DNA of 64,000 nt from Prostheceraeus crozeri. Its lineage: Eukaryota; Platyhelminthes; Polycladida; Euryleptidae. Shown here in pieces: positions 1 to 14,100 of this stretch. The translations under genes and the position numbers were made by a program. Under the pieces are notes generated by a model. The model was not told the origin of the DNA. It saw nothing but the letters and a program-made list of their open reading frames with translations, and did no database searches. How positions within the stretch are numbered: the first letter of the stretch is position 1; the number at the start of each line of letters is the position of its first letter. The stretch is from positions 186,001 through 250,000 of the forward strand of contig CAJQUW010009224.1 in NCBI GenBank assembly GCA_907163375.1, written 5' to 3'.

Positions 1-137
1 TGACCAAATTGTGTCTGACGATCAAAGCCTGAACTAACCGGTATAGAGACGCCAGCCATCGTCTCATCCCTGATCGGTCGGTTTTTAAGAAGCCGGCCAG
101 GCCCCAGCCGCCAAAAACCCGGTCGGTTCCAACCCTG
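1..137. mobile_element. Terminus of a hAT-like element, cut by the window start
   Basis: On the minus strand this stretch begins CAGGGTTGGAACCGACCGGG and continues as a GC-rich block of CCGG and CGGT words, unlike the AT-rich DNA after it. A CAGGG start followed by a short-period GC-rich subterminal region is common at hAT ends. The other end would lie outside the window, so no target duplication can be tested. It could also be some other GC-rich repeat. Confidence 0.35.
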
Positions 138-3100
138 ATGAAAGTGATAAATACTAAATGAACAAAGAATAAAAAGTACAATGATTATCACTAGCAGTTT
201 CCGGATCATCTATCCTGCTTTTGTGACTGGCTTGTCATTCTGATGAGACGCGTTTAGAGGAATCTGGAATCATTCAATACGAACTACTCCAAACACTTAA
301 TGATTGTTCAGGGGTCGTCTATCCGATTATTGTAACAACGCCAGCTGTGTTGGCCATCTGGATGTAAAATACACGATCATAAATCTCATGTCTCGGTAAA
401 TGTGTTTCCCTGAAATCGATCATTATATCACTTGAAGCTCCTCAATCAAGACAAGAGAAATTAATATCTTTTTCATGGGCTATAGCGTATTGAATGCACT
501 CACTGCTGAATTATTCGTTTTCTAGTCACTGATTCAGGATAATATAGAATGTAGAGTAATACAATTGAATATAACAATTGAAAGTGATAAACGAACAACT
601 CTGAACAGCGTTTTGTGTTGTGTGATATCAAGACTTTCGCAGTGTTTTTCTGAGGTGAAGTAGATCAGAGACGATCATGGAGGCACAATTGGAAATGAAA
701 TTTTTGAGAAAGATTTCAGCATTAATGACAATATCGGAAGATGGCGTCGCCTTAAATTAATGCTGTGTTATTTCAGACACATTAGCAAAAAACGCGCACC
801 GAATGCATGCTCGGAATGGTTGAAAGAAGGAGGTGACTGAATTAATCAGCTTCTCCTTGCTGCGAGGAAGCAGCGACATGGCATGGAAATCAATAGAAAT
901 CGATTGTAACACCGATGGCCTGATTGTAGAAGCAAGCTATAAGCATGCCGTAAATTGCAAATTAATAAAAGCTAATAAAACTGCGAGATGCAGCCGATTG
1001 ACAAACAAGTTTGTCCAATCCTATACTAGCGAATGCTGCATCAGTGTCTGTATTGACTTTGTCGATTTTTTCTTGAACTAGCATGCGATTAACCAATTAC
1101 AATGTTTGATCTTTGATTAACACCCAAAATTGGCAAATAGATTCAGAGTTTCACAATTTTAACATCACAATCAGGTAATACATGAAGATGCTGCACTGAG
1201 ATCGAAGGTGACTTATCATTTATTCTGTCATTGTAAACTCTGTCTGATCGCGCGATTGCATGGTGGACTCAACTAATGCTCCATGCTTTCGAGCGGCGAG
1301 GCTTGTTTGAGAATTTGTGCGACAATATAGGAGTTGAGTGGATCCCGTACTGACACTATAGATGACGTTTCCTGAACTTATCATTTACCCTTCAGCTGCT
1401 GTTGATTCGTCCGTTAATTGTTGATGTTCCTTAGTTGATGTTGTCTTGTTTTACAGACGTTCTCGCAATATTCCTATGATGTTAAATTTGAAGACCTACT
1501 CATTCATATCAACCAATGTCGTAAGGTGACTAATCTCAAGTCAGTTTTATCTAAATGTTGTCGATGATATCGCTGATACGGTGAAAGAGCGGCATGAGCG
1601 ACATTTTTGAATTTTCCATTCACTTGCTTGTCAACCTATTTGGTTCTCATTCTATCTGAATTTAAGTTATTAATTACTTTCGGTTCATCGGACTAGATAG
1701 ACTATGTTATTCGGTAGATGGTGTTGTATGTAGAACAGCGAACTATAATTAGTGATTTTACTTATTCTAGCGCCCTTTTTCTAAATTAATTCAACTTAGT
1801 AAGTAAAATTTGTCAATGATATTGATTTCAGTTGTAGCAAAAAGAGACAAACTCATATGTTAGATGATGTGTACTACCGCCGAGATAAATTGTCGGTTTA
1901 ACGTGATGCATCGATTATTGCAAAGCTATGGAGGCGCCTTTTCCAACTGCCGTTTCCACCTCCAATATAGACAAAAAGCCACTCCGTTTTGGTCTTGTCG
2001 ATAGCTCCGCACGTGTCTTGAGACATGACTATTATTATTGGAACTTTTTGATTACCGTAATACGCTTGCTCTTACCAGCTGGTTATCATCCAAGAGCCAA
2101 ACTGTCCTACTTTTGATTTTATGCTGAAAGACCGTCAAATTTTGAATTTTGGATATAAAATTTAAAGCGATCGTTAGTGAAAGAATGCAATTAAAGCAGT
2201 ATGTAGAGACTGAGGTCTCACTATTTGTTCCATTCTTAGAATCTTGGAAAGGATAGTAAGGATATGAAGGGGATGAGATATATTTGCAGTAAGATTTAGT
2301 TCTAAACAAGATGGCACATAAAAGGTTGCCTTCACCTCCACAGACTTGACTTTCATTTCAACGTATTGCGAGGTTTGATGAGCCTGAAGCGGACTCCTCA
2401 CTGATTGATCATTAAGGAAGCATTTTTCTCTCGCATGTAGTGGAGTTTTGAGGAAGTGAAATTGTTACTGCTGCAAATTAGTGACATTCTATCCTGATTG
2501 GTTGCACCACTGATATAGGCCCTACAAGGCAGTCTGAGAGTGTCAGCATCAAACCACAAATCCGACCGGTCGTAGAAAACTCATAATTGTATGAAAGTTT
2601 GAGTTAGATTTCTGCAAACTCAGCACACAGAAAGAAACATTAGAAAAAATATGTATTATGCTCAGACCAAGTGGCACTCAATCATTTATGATCAAAGGAT
2701 ATAAACGACGTACAACCATGCCGTATATATCAAAATTGCACGAAAACCATACAAGTACTAGCACATGCACGTTGGTATCCACACAGCTTTTCTTTAATAT
2801 TATGCTCTGAATATGAAATGGTAGGAATCCCTTTGTTTCAACGAAATCACTTTAATATCAAGATTTAGTGTCAATTGTTATCAAATAATAATTGTTAATC
2901 AATCCATTGTTGATTTAATATCCATGTCGTCCCTCTGCACAAGATGGTAATACATGTAATATTCTGCAGACATACTTAAGTATTTCTTTTTAAGGACGCA
3001 CTTTAGAATCGTAGTTTGTCGCAGATATATTTCGGCGTGAATAGAGGGAATGCTCATTTCGGTCTAATGCTTCTTAGTAGTCACACTGGGAAAAGGCAGT

Positions 3101-6100
3101 TCAAGGCCGCATAAATGGAGCAAATGTTTCGACTTCACCCTAATATTTGGATGCGGATAACGATTATTGAATTGGTGTTTGAACATTTGTTATCATCACG
3201 TGATTGAGATGTTGCAACTTGATTATTGCAGCGGCTATGCACGTATAAGGATCATCGGCAGTGTCAGGTAGGAAGACGCGCAAACATTTGCGATAAGTTC
3301 TTCGGTACATAACCATTTCATGAACACTACTCATAACTCTTCAAGAATTATGAATATGTGTACTAATTTCGTGATTCACTTCTTCGTTGTTGGTTATGGT
3401 TAAGAAAAGTTTTGATGATTAGATGTTATAAGAGTTTGTTACGAATTTTATTTAATTGTGAAATTTTCTGTATATGAAAGGTTTCAGTGCATTCCAAACA
3501 TGGAAGAAGATCAGACCAATTTGTTTTACATTTGAATATAATTGGCTAATATCGATATCGCAATGGTAAAACACGACAGCGTAAAGAAATGTTTAATTTG
3601 AGGAAACTGCAATTTATGAGGCAAAATGGCAATCAATGAAAATAGAACTTACATAACTGAAGCTTGGAAATTGTACACCATAGTAAGAGAATATCAAAAT
3701 AGAACTTACTGCTTGAACAGGACTTTCACTGTGGAAATTTGTCATTTAGGAGTGTGATTAACTCATACCTTATATTGAAAAATGTCTCAACGTGAGGAAC
3801 TCGTACAAACTTGTGACCAAAAAATTACTTGTTAATCCAATGGAGCATTATTTTCAAAAACACGTATTAATATTTCCCGATTTTAAAGTAACTAGAGACA
3901 ATTCCTTACTATTTAAAGATTAATTTGCCAAATCGTGTGATTCATACATGGATGACAAATATGTTGTGTACTCAATGACCAAAAATGGTGACTGCAAAGG
4001 ACTCAGGAAATATATCATGAAATCCATTGTTTGGTTAGTGAACAGGCACTTATTCAGAAGTGACCGGCATTGAATCGTTGGTATTTTTCAAAATGTGCAT
4101 GAATTTATCAATTCTTCAATTGTACATTTATGTCCAAGACGACAAAGACAAGCAATGACATGTATTAATGCAACCAACAATAACCTGTAAATTGGGGAAT
4201 ACGAAAAGCAGACATGAATTTTTCAAATAATGAAAGAAATATTATTAATAATAGCAGAGACCATTTGTATGCGTAGTCTAATGACTTGGAGTCAGAGTTG
4301 GTTCTTGTCAGGTTCCTGATGAGTTATCGCTGTAGCAACTCAGATATCACTCAAGGAAAACAGACAACATACATATATATACAACTGCATTGTATGCCTA
4401 AAAGAACTTTGTCAAGTCCAAAAAAATAAGTAGATTATTAGGTAAAAGTCTGAAGCAAATATCATGTTCCATCCATAGACTTTATATCTACAGATGGATT
4501 TTCATTTCGTAACTGTTCTCGCCAAGTTGTTGAGTGATAGAACAATGATGTATGCTTCTAAATTGTCACTCAAATGCTCAGCAAGTTTCTCAGCAATTCT
4601 TCAACTTAAGTTAATGATATTTCTGCAGAAGCAGATGCTGACTTAACTTGTCTCAACACAAAATACATTTTGAGACATTTGAAGATTATTGAAATGCACA
4701 AGTAATAGCCATTTGAAAGATCGTTTTTTTCAAAAGCGTTTCAGGTTTTAATTGACCGGTGTCAATCTGGAGCTCAATATACAGAACGTTTGAAGCAGAC
4801 GCGATGCTGTAAATTGCGTCTAGCCGATTTTTTAAGCGACTTTTTCTAAGAAATACAATAGCTTGTAGTGGCAGGTTGTAATTGCTTATAAATCTACTTT
4901 ACAAACGTCGTAAAGGTTAATTACGTTGTGCGTATATTAAATTGTATAGCTTTACCGTATTTTATAATGCTTTCTGATACTTCATGATACTTTATCGTTC
5001 TTGGGTTGCCCTAGGCATCACCATCATGCATTCAGATATGATGAGTAGAAATATTAGTCGAAAACTGGTGCGTCAATGCCTTGCTTCTAAATGAAATCAT
5101 AACGAAGTTTGAAAATCTAATCGATTAAATTCTATTAGACAGGCTTTTTTCAGAATGCTGCAGTGAAAATTTACAAAATTGAGATGACAGATTTTGGAAT
5201 TTTGTCGATAATGTGGTGCTGACAACTTCAGAGGACTTGATACTGTCAAATGTTCTCTTGGTGGACGTGTATGTGCATCATTTCAAAAGCTTACAATGAT
5301 CTCTAGACGAGGAATAATATTACTCTAGTTCAAATTGTATGGCCGAAAAAGGAAGAATATTAGGACAGATTGGGACTTATACGGAACATGAGTTCGAACT
5401 CTTAAAAAAATGCATATTAAAAAAAATATGTGCTGGATTTAGATGATGCTATGAAGACAAAATGATTGCACGAATGATAAAACTAGGCTTCCTAATGATG
5501 ACATTAAGAAACACAGTGCGTTGTTTATCATCTCAATAGTATATTTCGCGACTTCTCAAGCCGCGTAAATTGAGATAATAAATATCTCACTGCTTTCTCT
5601 ATAGTTACACAATTCCTTCTTTCCATTTTGATCCATCTTCACTGGAAAGGATGGAATCAACTACAAATATACTTCGAGCAATCGTGCATGCATTTTCTCT
5701 TTAAATTTCCTTAATCATGAATTTCATTGTCAGTCAACATTTCACATTCCTGAGAGTGAATTTCTGGCAGATCGACACTAAACATGAGAAGAGTAAGTGG
5801 CTGTATATCTTAGCTATGGATTGATGACCTATTCTTGATTTTCAGATGGTCACTGTAAGTGTTTAGGCTCGGTATTATTCATTTTGCTTGAACATGGAAT
5901 GCAACACGTAAATTATGGTTTTTGTTTCATATTCTAAATCTTTCTATCTTGAATGCGAACAGTTCCTTTGCATGATTCTTCATTCCGGAATATATAGATA
6001 GAGTATACCATGTACTGTACATGTGTAATAATCCATGGACGTCGCTGTATGGATGGCTATACGGACAACATACCGACGTCAGTGAACTAACGAACTTGTT

Positions 6101-6281
6101 TGGCATCTTATGATATAAAGCATGACTAATTGACCATGTACATGTATATAGCAGAAAACGCTTCAATTGTGAAGCTTCATCTTGAAACCATTGTAAAAAG
6201 AAAAATGTTCTATTTTCTATATTCGGCTCACTCAAGATCGATGTATGTCACGAAGACATTCATAGTGGCCGTCAATTCTAC
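138..6281. other. No gene recognised; presumed Piezo intron or upstream flank
   Basis: This is AT-rich DNA with only short open frames that show no domain and no Piezo similarity. Because the first recognisable Piezo exon at 7791 starts in mid-codon, at least one exon lies further upstream. It may be hidden here as a short or divergent exon, or lie outside the window. I see no repeat unit or inverted repeat that I could delimit. Confidence 0.5.
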
Positions 6282-6660
6282 ATGGACGAATGGTACCTCA
6301 TTTCCTTGCGATGGAATGACAAACACATAATCAGGCTTGAAAAAGTACAAATGTTATTTGTATTTAATGTGATAATTAATCTTGTGTATTTGCATAATTG
6401 TAAACACTGCTCTCAGTGTTACATCGGGGAAACTCGAAGACAATTGCAGAAGGAGATCAATGATCACATCAAAGGCATTCCTCCATCTGAAATATCCATG
6501 CACATGCATCCTCCAGCAGCCCGAAACTTTAGAATCATAATGAAGGCAATTTACCCAAAATCATCAGAGACACTGAAAATCAAAGGATACAATGGACCAT
6601 TAATGAACAGTCACATGACATCAGAATTTTTGCATCTTTTTTCAATACTTGTCAACTGTA
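6282..6660 (+). pseudogene. GIY-YIG endonuclease remnant, probably Penelope-like retroelement
   Basis: One open frame reads through a cysteine-rich start (CKHCSQCYIGETRRQLQKEI in one-letter code) and then an H-x-K-G stretch. The pattern C-x2-C-x-CYIGET-x-R-x-L matches the GIY-YIG endonuclease at the C-terminal end of Penelope-like retroelements. Nothing of a reverse transcriptase is visible upstream, so this is a 5'-truncated relic. The frame ends at a stop at 6723-6725. The family is inferred from one motif; a stray GIY-YIG fragment of another retroelement is possible. Confidence 0.45.
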
Positions 6661-7790
6661 GTCATGCTCATAGATGCTATAAAGTTATTACTTTTCTTTT
6701 TATTTGTGATCTTTATGGTTTCTAGAAAACAAGGTTATTCAACGTTTCTATAAAGTGCAGTGTATAGCTAGAAATTGAGTTAAAAATTAATACTATGTTC
6801 ATAAACTCACTGTTAATTTGCCACCGATGATGGTCACATCAACTGAAACATGAATTAAGTTCTCATAACATAATGAAATACAAATGTTCACTAAATGCAA
6901 TCGAGCGTATATGCCATCGCTGTTGAAAAAATATCCGAAACTGAAGCCACTAAAATGTCAACTAGCTCTATGGAAAAAGAGATCAAACGTTTTATTCTTT
7001 TTGAAACCCTTTGAAAAATGTACTAGCACTTGTAAATGAGCCACGTGTTGCGCACAGTAACACGTAAATTTTACATGACATTCTTAATTCCGGCTTCTTA
7101 GATGATCACGCGGAATATTCTCGTAAGTCCATCATATTAGCGTAAGTCTGACGTAACTAAGATTATTCAAGATAGATTAAATATGATAAAGTATTATAAC
7201 GATATAAAAATCGGATCTGATTTGATAAAGAATCACTCGAAACATTTTCAGTTGTAACATCTTATTATTGGTCATTTAGTTACAACTTTTATTTACTCGT
7301 ACTACTTCACATGAAGATATGCAAGGAAGGTATTTGTACTTGTTCTGAATTTTTTGCAGTTTGAATGTCTAAATTGGATCTTTCAAATTGTGTATTTGAT
7401 CCTAGCTTGATTGTGACGGAGAGACAATCAAATTGACGGAGAGTTTATCAAATATGTCAATACAGATATCATATTCAATATCAATTAATCAAATACATCT
7501 ACAGCAATCGATTAAGATATCAAATCATCAATCGACATGCAGCAAATTCCATGTATCCTCAGCAAATGTTGCAAAATACAATTTTCTCAAGTTTTTGCCG
7601 AACTCCGCATGATTTTTCCATATTAACGGAAACTTTCTTAATAATCGAATATTTATATTGAATAACACAAGTTCATGATAAAGTTAATGACGGAATATGG
7701 CGCTTTGTCTGGCTTTCAATTATGACTTGGCTTCTGTTGACTTTTGCTTTTTAACTACGGTCTGTTTCACATGATCTATACCTTTTGCAG
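6661..7790. other. No gene recognised; intron upstream of the first visible Piezo exon
   Basis: AT-rich intronic DNA. Between about 7380 and 7530 there is an irregular run of ATCAA-type words (TATCAAAT, AATCAAAT), a low-complexity patch. The last bases, ccttttgcag at 7781-7790, are a good splice acceptor for the exon at 7791. Confidence 0.5.
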
Positions 7791-8151
7791 CAGTGATGAC
7801 TCGGATTCTGACGAAAGTTGTCCAGTCCCGAATGCAGTGGTTTCTGTAAGCAGTCACACCGTTGATCCGAAATGTTGGAAACGTGAAGTACAGCAGCAGC
7901 TTTATCAAGTAGAGTTGGCAGAGACGGAATTCAAAAGACATCAATCGCGCTTCTTCCTTCTCACGGTGGCTATCGGGAACCTTGCTGGACAGTATTGGGA
8001 ACAACTCTGCTACCTCATTATGATCGTTAATCATGTCTATTCAGCATCTCTGCTGTCGATGATCTATCCTTTCCTCATCTTTCTTTGGGGCATGCTTTCC
8101 GTCCCTCGACCTAGCAAATTATTCTGGACTTGTGTGATTACATACACCATG
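7791..8151 (+). CDS. PIEZO: Piezo exon 1 of the window (blade helices)
   Basis: 361 nt between acceptor ccttttgcag and donor gtaagt. The first base completes a codon begun upstream; the exon ends in phase 0. It opens with an acidic, serine-rich stretch (SDDSDSDES), the variable cytosolic linker typical of Piezo before this repeat. Then come amphipathic sequence and two hydrophobic helices around LCYLIMIVNHVYSASLLSM and YPFLIFLWGMLSV, ending in the near-invariant PRPSKLFW. The upstream open frame across the intron boundary (from 7744) uses no ATG and is not part of the exon. The exon supplying the first two bases of the split codon was not found. Confidence 0.93.
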
Positions 8152-11100
8152 GTAAGTGCCGATCGTCATGGGAGATACTTCAGTTACTGTATTTCCTCTT
8201 ATAAACGCCGCGACATTTATTTACAATCGTCTACTCTTAAGTGCGGAGTTTGTTAAAATTTACATTTTTGTACTTATGAAGTTGCCCCCAAAGTGAATAA
8301 CCACAATCATTACAAGTTACAGTGTCAGGTAAAAAGTTTGCAACAAGTAGGAATTAACGCGTATTTTGTTGCATTTACCATCAACCTATATGACAATGGA
8401 AATTCTAAACAGTTAACATCATGATTTAATTTCAGCATATGAAGAACATCATGAGTTCCAAACCAACATGAGAAAGCGTCAGAATCTTGTCTGATGACCT
8501 GTTTCAGCGATGATGGTCGCCACTCGATCAGCCATTGATTCCACTAATCGCTTGCACATTTCAGGAAGTTCCTCGTCGCGATGCCACACTTCAATGAAAT
8601 GGGTCATCAGCTCAATTTTGTTAGTAGGTACACGGCTTTTCACTTGCGACTCACAATCGCTTAGAGATTTCCAATTAGAATGATGTCCGATGAAGAAGGC
8701 GGTCAGTCCAGCAGGGTTATTCCCCCACTGCGCAGATTGTCCTTTCTAAATTTGGAGACGTGACAAGGCGCGTTGTCTTGTTGAAAAATACCATCGGTCT
8801 GTGTGAACCATTCGTGCAATTGAGACACAACACGAAATAAGTTTCTGTCAATAATGGAAAGTAGGCACATTCATGCTTCCCTCCACAACATGAGCCCTAT
8901 CGGTACTATGACAAGGAAAGCACGCCCACATCATTACACTCATGGGATGCTTCGTTAACTTGTTGAATGAAGTGTTCAGGTGTCTTAGAATGACCATCAA
9001 TGACCCGCACTAATTGAGGACAATTATCCTCAATTTGAAGAATAGTTTCGTCACTAAGCTCGACCTTCCAGACACCAGCAGTACGATGTTGATGTGCCTT
9101 GACCCAGTTCAGGCGTTTTTCCAGCTGATTTCTGTTCCGAAAAGGACAATCATCTGGCTGGCTTCACGGCCTTGCATCCCTCGCCGAAGATGACGCCGCA
9201 CAGCACTGATGTCGGACTCTCCGGCAGCTCCTAAATCGCGTTGAATCTGAGCTGCAATCGCCCTTGCATTCTTTAATTTAAACGAAAAGATTTCAGATGC
9301 CGGTTTACAGGAAGGCAGATGGACAACCACGTTTTGATAAAATGCTTCATATTGTCCAATCTCTTAGCATCTTTGAATTGTTCGTGAAACAGTAGATTTT
9401 GAAAAAATTAGGATCAGAAGCATTTCAGTGACGGATTTATCGGTGTCTTGATGCAAGGTAGCAATGCGGAACCGTAGGTCGTTATGAAACTGCATTTTGT
9501 ACGACAATGATTTCATAGTGAATGAACATGATCATAGTCAAATTTCAGATTTGAATTTCTTGCTTACGGACGATGTGTTTCTCATCACAGATATTTGCTA
9601 CACTTGATAAGGTGAAGTGCTGGCGCTGTTCACAGGTACCTGCTTTGACTTGAGACATTTATGAAAATGTTACCTCTGAGTAGAACTATTTTTGTAGCTG
9701 AAATTTTTTACCTGGCACTGTAGCTTAAATTCCTTTAAAAAGCCAACGACTTGCGACAATCCACTTAGGGCTAAAGGACATGTAGAAAAAAACATATTCT
9801 GATTATTCTCCTCTTCTTCCTAATCACAACTTTTTGTTGCCGTTAAAATTGACCGCACGCTTAAAAGTATATATTTTGCACAATGTTTCATTGCCGGATT
9901 ACCGACTAATACCGATTTATTCATTTCCTCATTCATGCTCTGAGACTTGGAGGATAATGGCAAATGTTTGTAGCTGAGATGAGGAGTTATCTTGAGCTGA
10001 GTTATTTACTCTCCATAATAGGGTGCACTGTACTGATAATGGCTAATAATACAGAAAATGCTAGCGTTTCCCGCGATTATTTAAATCATCATATGATTTG
10101 TGCTGCAACTTCATTTCTTTCTAAAAAATTCATTTTAAATTAGCGGCTCAACTCTTCACGCAATACGCACAATTATGCGCTAACGATGAGATTTATATTG
10201 TAGGTTGTTATCGTCGTCAAATACATGTTTCAATTCCCATTTGCTATTCTCGATGAAATAGCATTGTTGAACAGCAGTGAAGAGAACGTCTGCATCAACT
10301 TGGGTCTGTATCGACTCCCTGGCACACAGGGCATGAAGAACACGACCCTTGACCTTATCCAGCTAATGGTGGTTTTCATCCATCGCGGTTTCCTCAAAGC
10401 AAACGGCCTTTGGCGTGCCGTTTCTGATACTAATGACGAAATGCTTGCACTGGCTAAGAAATACGGTCAGGAAATGGGCTACGATGAAAATAGAGGTGAC
10501 GTAGTAGAAGAGGCAAGGCGCATGTCTACCGTCGCTCCAATCATCCCGGAGAACAACAGAAGGTCAGTGAAGAATTCTATCGTTTGCTTACATTAGCATT
10601 CATTTAATTATAACGATCATTCCGATTCGATTGCAGAGAGGAGGAACCTGAATCTGGGTAATTATCTCACGGCTGATGTGGTAGATGTAGCACTATCATT
10701 ACATGTACACGCTGTAACACTTTAGTTGGTACATGTAATAATTCAGATGGTGTAGGACTGCACATCGATGTGGTTGTGCAGAAAGTCCTGGCTTCGATTC
10801 CGCTAACCTGGGGAGGTACCACCGTTGTCACAGCAGTTAGCTAATTCTAACCTGTTGATAGATGTCCGTGTTTAAAGAATATCCTACCTCTAGCTTGTGG
10901 CTCAGATGGGGGCATGGAAAATATAGTAAATGAATGAAGTTGCAGTCTTGTGAAAAATTAAAGGAACAGTAACAGGAAAGTTGCCAGGAAAGACAGGAAT
11001 TCATTAAATACTTCATTAAACACACTACTGAGATGTCACCGAAGTTAGTGTGCTTGTATTAATTAAAATTGCAAATGCTGTTTTTTACAAGCATAATGTA

Positions 11101-14100
11101 AATATAATCATTAAATGTTGAATTTTATTCTTGAAAATGGGAACAGACCTGAATGGCTGCCATTTCATCCAGTATCAGGAATCGTGAGCAGACATCTTTC
11201 AACATCGACACCAATCCCTGTTTAAAGTTGCAGTCCTACCTGAGTAAATTCGAGATAGGCAATGAGCACATGAGATGAAATTTCGTAGTTTCATCTCTTC
11301 GTATCATCATCAGCAGTATCCTAGTATCTCAAATTTGCCCGGGTATTGCTGAAACTTTAAATGATGACTTGTGTCGATGTTGAGAGATATTAACTTGGCC
11401 TGCTGATGATTCCTGATATTGGATAAATTAGCAGCTGTTCAGGTGTGTTCCCAATTTTCAAATAAGGATGGAGCTCAAAATTCTATTACTCTATTTACAT
11501 GGAAATGATTTTGTTGCTTTTTAACTTCACGAACTTGAAGTCGGAAAAATTGTATTGAATTCAATGATTCTATATGCACATATTTTACACTACTTCTGTG
11601 AAATGCTTGCATCTGCACAAATTCATTGATACTCAAGTTCTAACGCACACTAAGATATTCTGCTTGGGTAAGGTGTCATTTCAAGGGTAAGCGATTTCAA
11701 CGATGTTTTTATGCGGCTTGCAAGTTCCTGTAGATTCAATCGAATCCATTATCATATTAATCATTCATAAATACATGCTATGTGGATATCTAATCTGACA
11801 TTATCACTGCATAACTCCTTTCCCTTGAAGAAATTTGAAATTTTATGTATCGAAACTTCCTTTATTGAACTATATATTCAATGAAGCGGAAACATAGACA
11901 TGAATCATAACAATGACAGCACATTCTCGTATAGCAACCTTCAATTGATGTGCCTCCATTTTTGATCAGATAATGTTTGTGACTCCACAAATATGGTTTT
12001 TGCATGCAAATGGAAAGAATTCATATTTTTAATGTATTGTTCATGGAATCATTAGCATTGCTGATTGGTAAAATAAGAAGCACAATGAAATCTGTTCACA
12101 TCAGCTGCTTTTGAATTGCTTCTTGTTCGAAATGAGTCTCTCTGAGGGCATATTAATGTATATATTCAAATCAATTGTTAATGAAATTCAATTTCCAACA
12201 GTTTCCAACAATAATATAGTGGACTTCTTTGGATCTGCATGCCGTCTGCATTCATCCGAAGTGCATACTTAACCAATTGTTCAATGCTAAATATAGATGG
12301 TTTTAATCAGACAGCGACAATTTAGGTGAATCTCCTAAAATAAATTTTTTACTTGAAGTCCGGATATTTTTAAAAAAATACCTAAATCACCTAAATATTG
12401 TCATTATGACTAAAACGTGCTATTTTATTAGCTCATCTACTCACATTGGAAGACATTGAGAAAATCGTGGTAGCGAATTGCTTTTGAAATCGGAATAATG
12501 AAGACATCGATGAGTGATTCTGGTCAGTGCCACATGCTTCTGGTCTTCGTTTCCAATTTTTTATAGTCTACATTAATAGAGTTTACATTGCATTTGAAAT
12601 ACGAGCAATTTTGATCTGCTTGACACATACAAAATTGTACAATTTAATTGTCAATACACAATTTGAAACATACATAGGCCTACTTAGTTGTTAATGTTTG
12701 ATCTGTGCAGTTGTTATAGCTTGAAATATAATCGTTCCGAATCGCGATTAAATCTAAGACTTGCTTGCATTTTCTTTTCTCTAATTCTTATTTTAAACTA
12801 ATACGTGGATTCGGCTCTAATATGTAAGTCGGGGTATTCGTTTACAAATTAGTTACCGAAAAAGCACAATTCATGAATATATGCAAAAAACACCATCGCT
12901 CTCAATGAATCTAGATATTTTAATGGGTTTTTGATTTACCTAAATATACAACCTAAATTTGCAAAATTAGTCGCCTAAAAAACCTTAAATGACAAAAATT
13001 TCTTAATTTTCAATTAAGATGTCGGTAACTAGTTATGATGAATCCGCCCTGCAGAATCCCTTTTTGTTGAACCAATCCTCTCAGCCTTTCAACATTTACC
13101 GTTTTTGAGGCACTTGGAACATTTTATATTCATCAAAAAATCTATTTGATTGATGTTGCATTCGATAATTCGTTGAATGAAATCAAACAATTCGCCTGAT
13201 GAATGAATTCGATCGGACATTTCTAAGATTTCATTGAAGCAATCTTCATCTCTTCAGATATGAGAACAGCGGACAACATTTCTACGAGAAACCATTAATC
13301 AATGTCCTGAGATTCTTTGAGAAGATGACGGACCCTCTGTTCAACGTTCGTGTGGATGTCTATGCATGGATGTTCTTCTGTGAATTCATTGGTTTAATGA
13401 CACTGGTCTTCGGCTACAGCTACTTCGTCCCTGATGTAGGAAGTGATGAGAACATAACCGATTACTTCTCTCAAAATAAGGTAATTCTCTATATTTTACT
13501 TTCCGTGCAAGACTGACTCTGTTGTGTATGATTCGGTCAATCAATGACTTTGATCGAAGCTAGCTCCGGAAAAGTAGCGTGAAAATCCTACTGAATATCA
13601 CAAAGCTGTGCTGGAAATGTTTTTATCTGGTGTTTAAGTTGGCTGAATACCGGCGCTGTGGCCTTGTGGTAGAGAGTTCGCTCTGCGTCCGGGAGACCTT
13701 GGTTCAAAACCTTGGTCGGATCAAACCGAAGCTTTTAGAATAGGTACACCCTGCATTCTTGCTAAACACTCAGCACAAAAAGAATGAGAGTGGGATAAAT
13801 AACAACTCGGCCACATGGAAGAAAGGCTCCCTGCCTACAGTGCTTCCGAGTATAAACAGGATTTAATGGTGGTCTCCGTGGCACAGTGGCTAAGTGCTTG
13901 GCCTAGCGATCTTTCGGTCCAGAGGTCGAGCCCCGAAGGTGCCATCGGAAGTCGTCAGGAAGGGCATCCGGACTAAAAGATCACAGCGATCCATATTAAA
14001 GCCAGACTATATCAGGACCGTCCAAGCCCCCAGTTAGGGCGCGTAATGACGTTAAACCATCATTTTTTGTCGAAGTTGGCTAAAGCCTCAAGATAGAGAA

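Noticed and set aside
833-1081. An 82-codon open frame with an ATG.
   Set aside because: No domain, no Piezo similarity and no splice signals that would tie it to a gene; its length is unremarkable in AT-rich DNA of this size.
5771-5854. Two possible small Piezo exons: 5771-5792 (after ctggcag, before gtaagt) and 5846-5854 (after ttttcag, before gtaagt).
   Set aside because: Neither combination of reading phases joins the known frame of the exon at 7791 without a stop or a frame mismatch, and there is no Piezo similarity.
10225-10596. A 123-codon frame starting at an ATG and running past 10562.
   Set aside because: The ATG is internal to a Piezo exon that begins at 10204, and the codons after 10562 are intron read-through.
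13651-13725. Functional tRNA gene at the SINE head.
   Set aside because: The cloverleaf is not complete, the body continues as a SINE, and the same head plus body recurs at 49558 in reverse.
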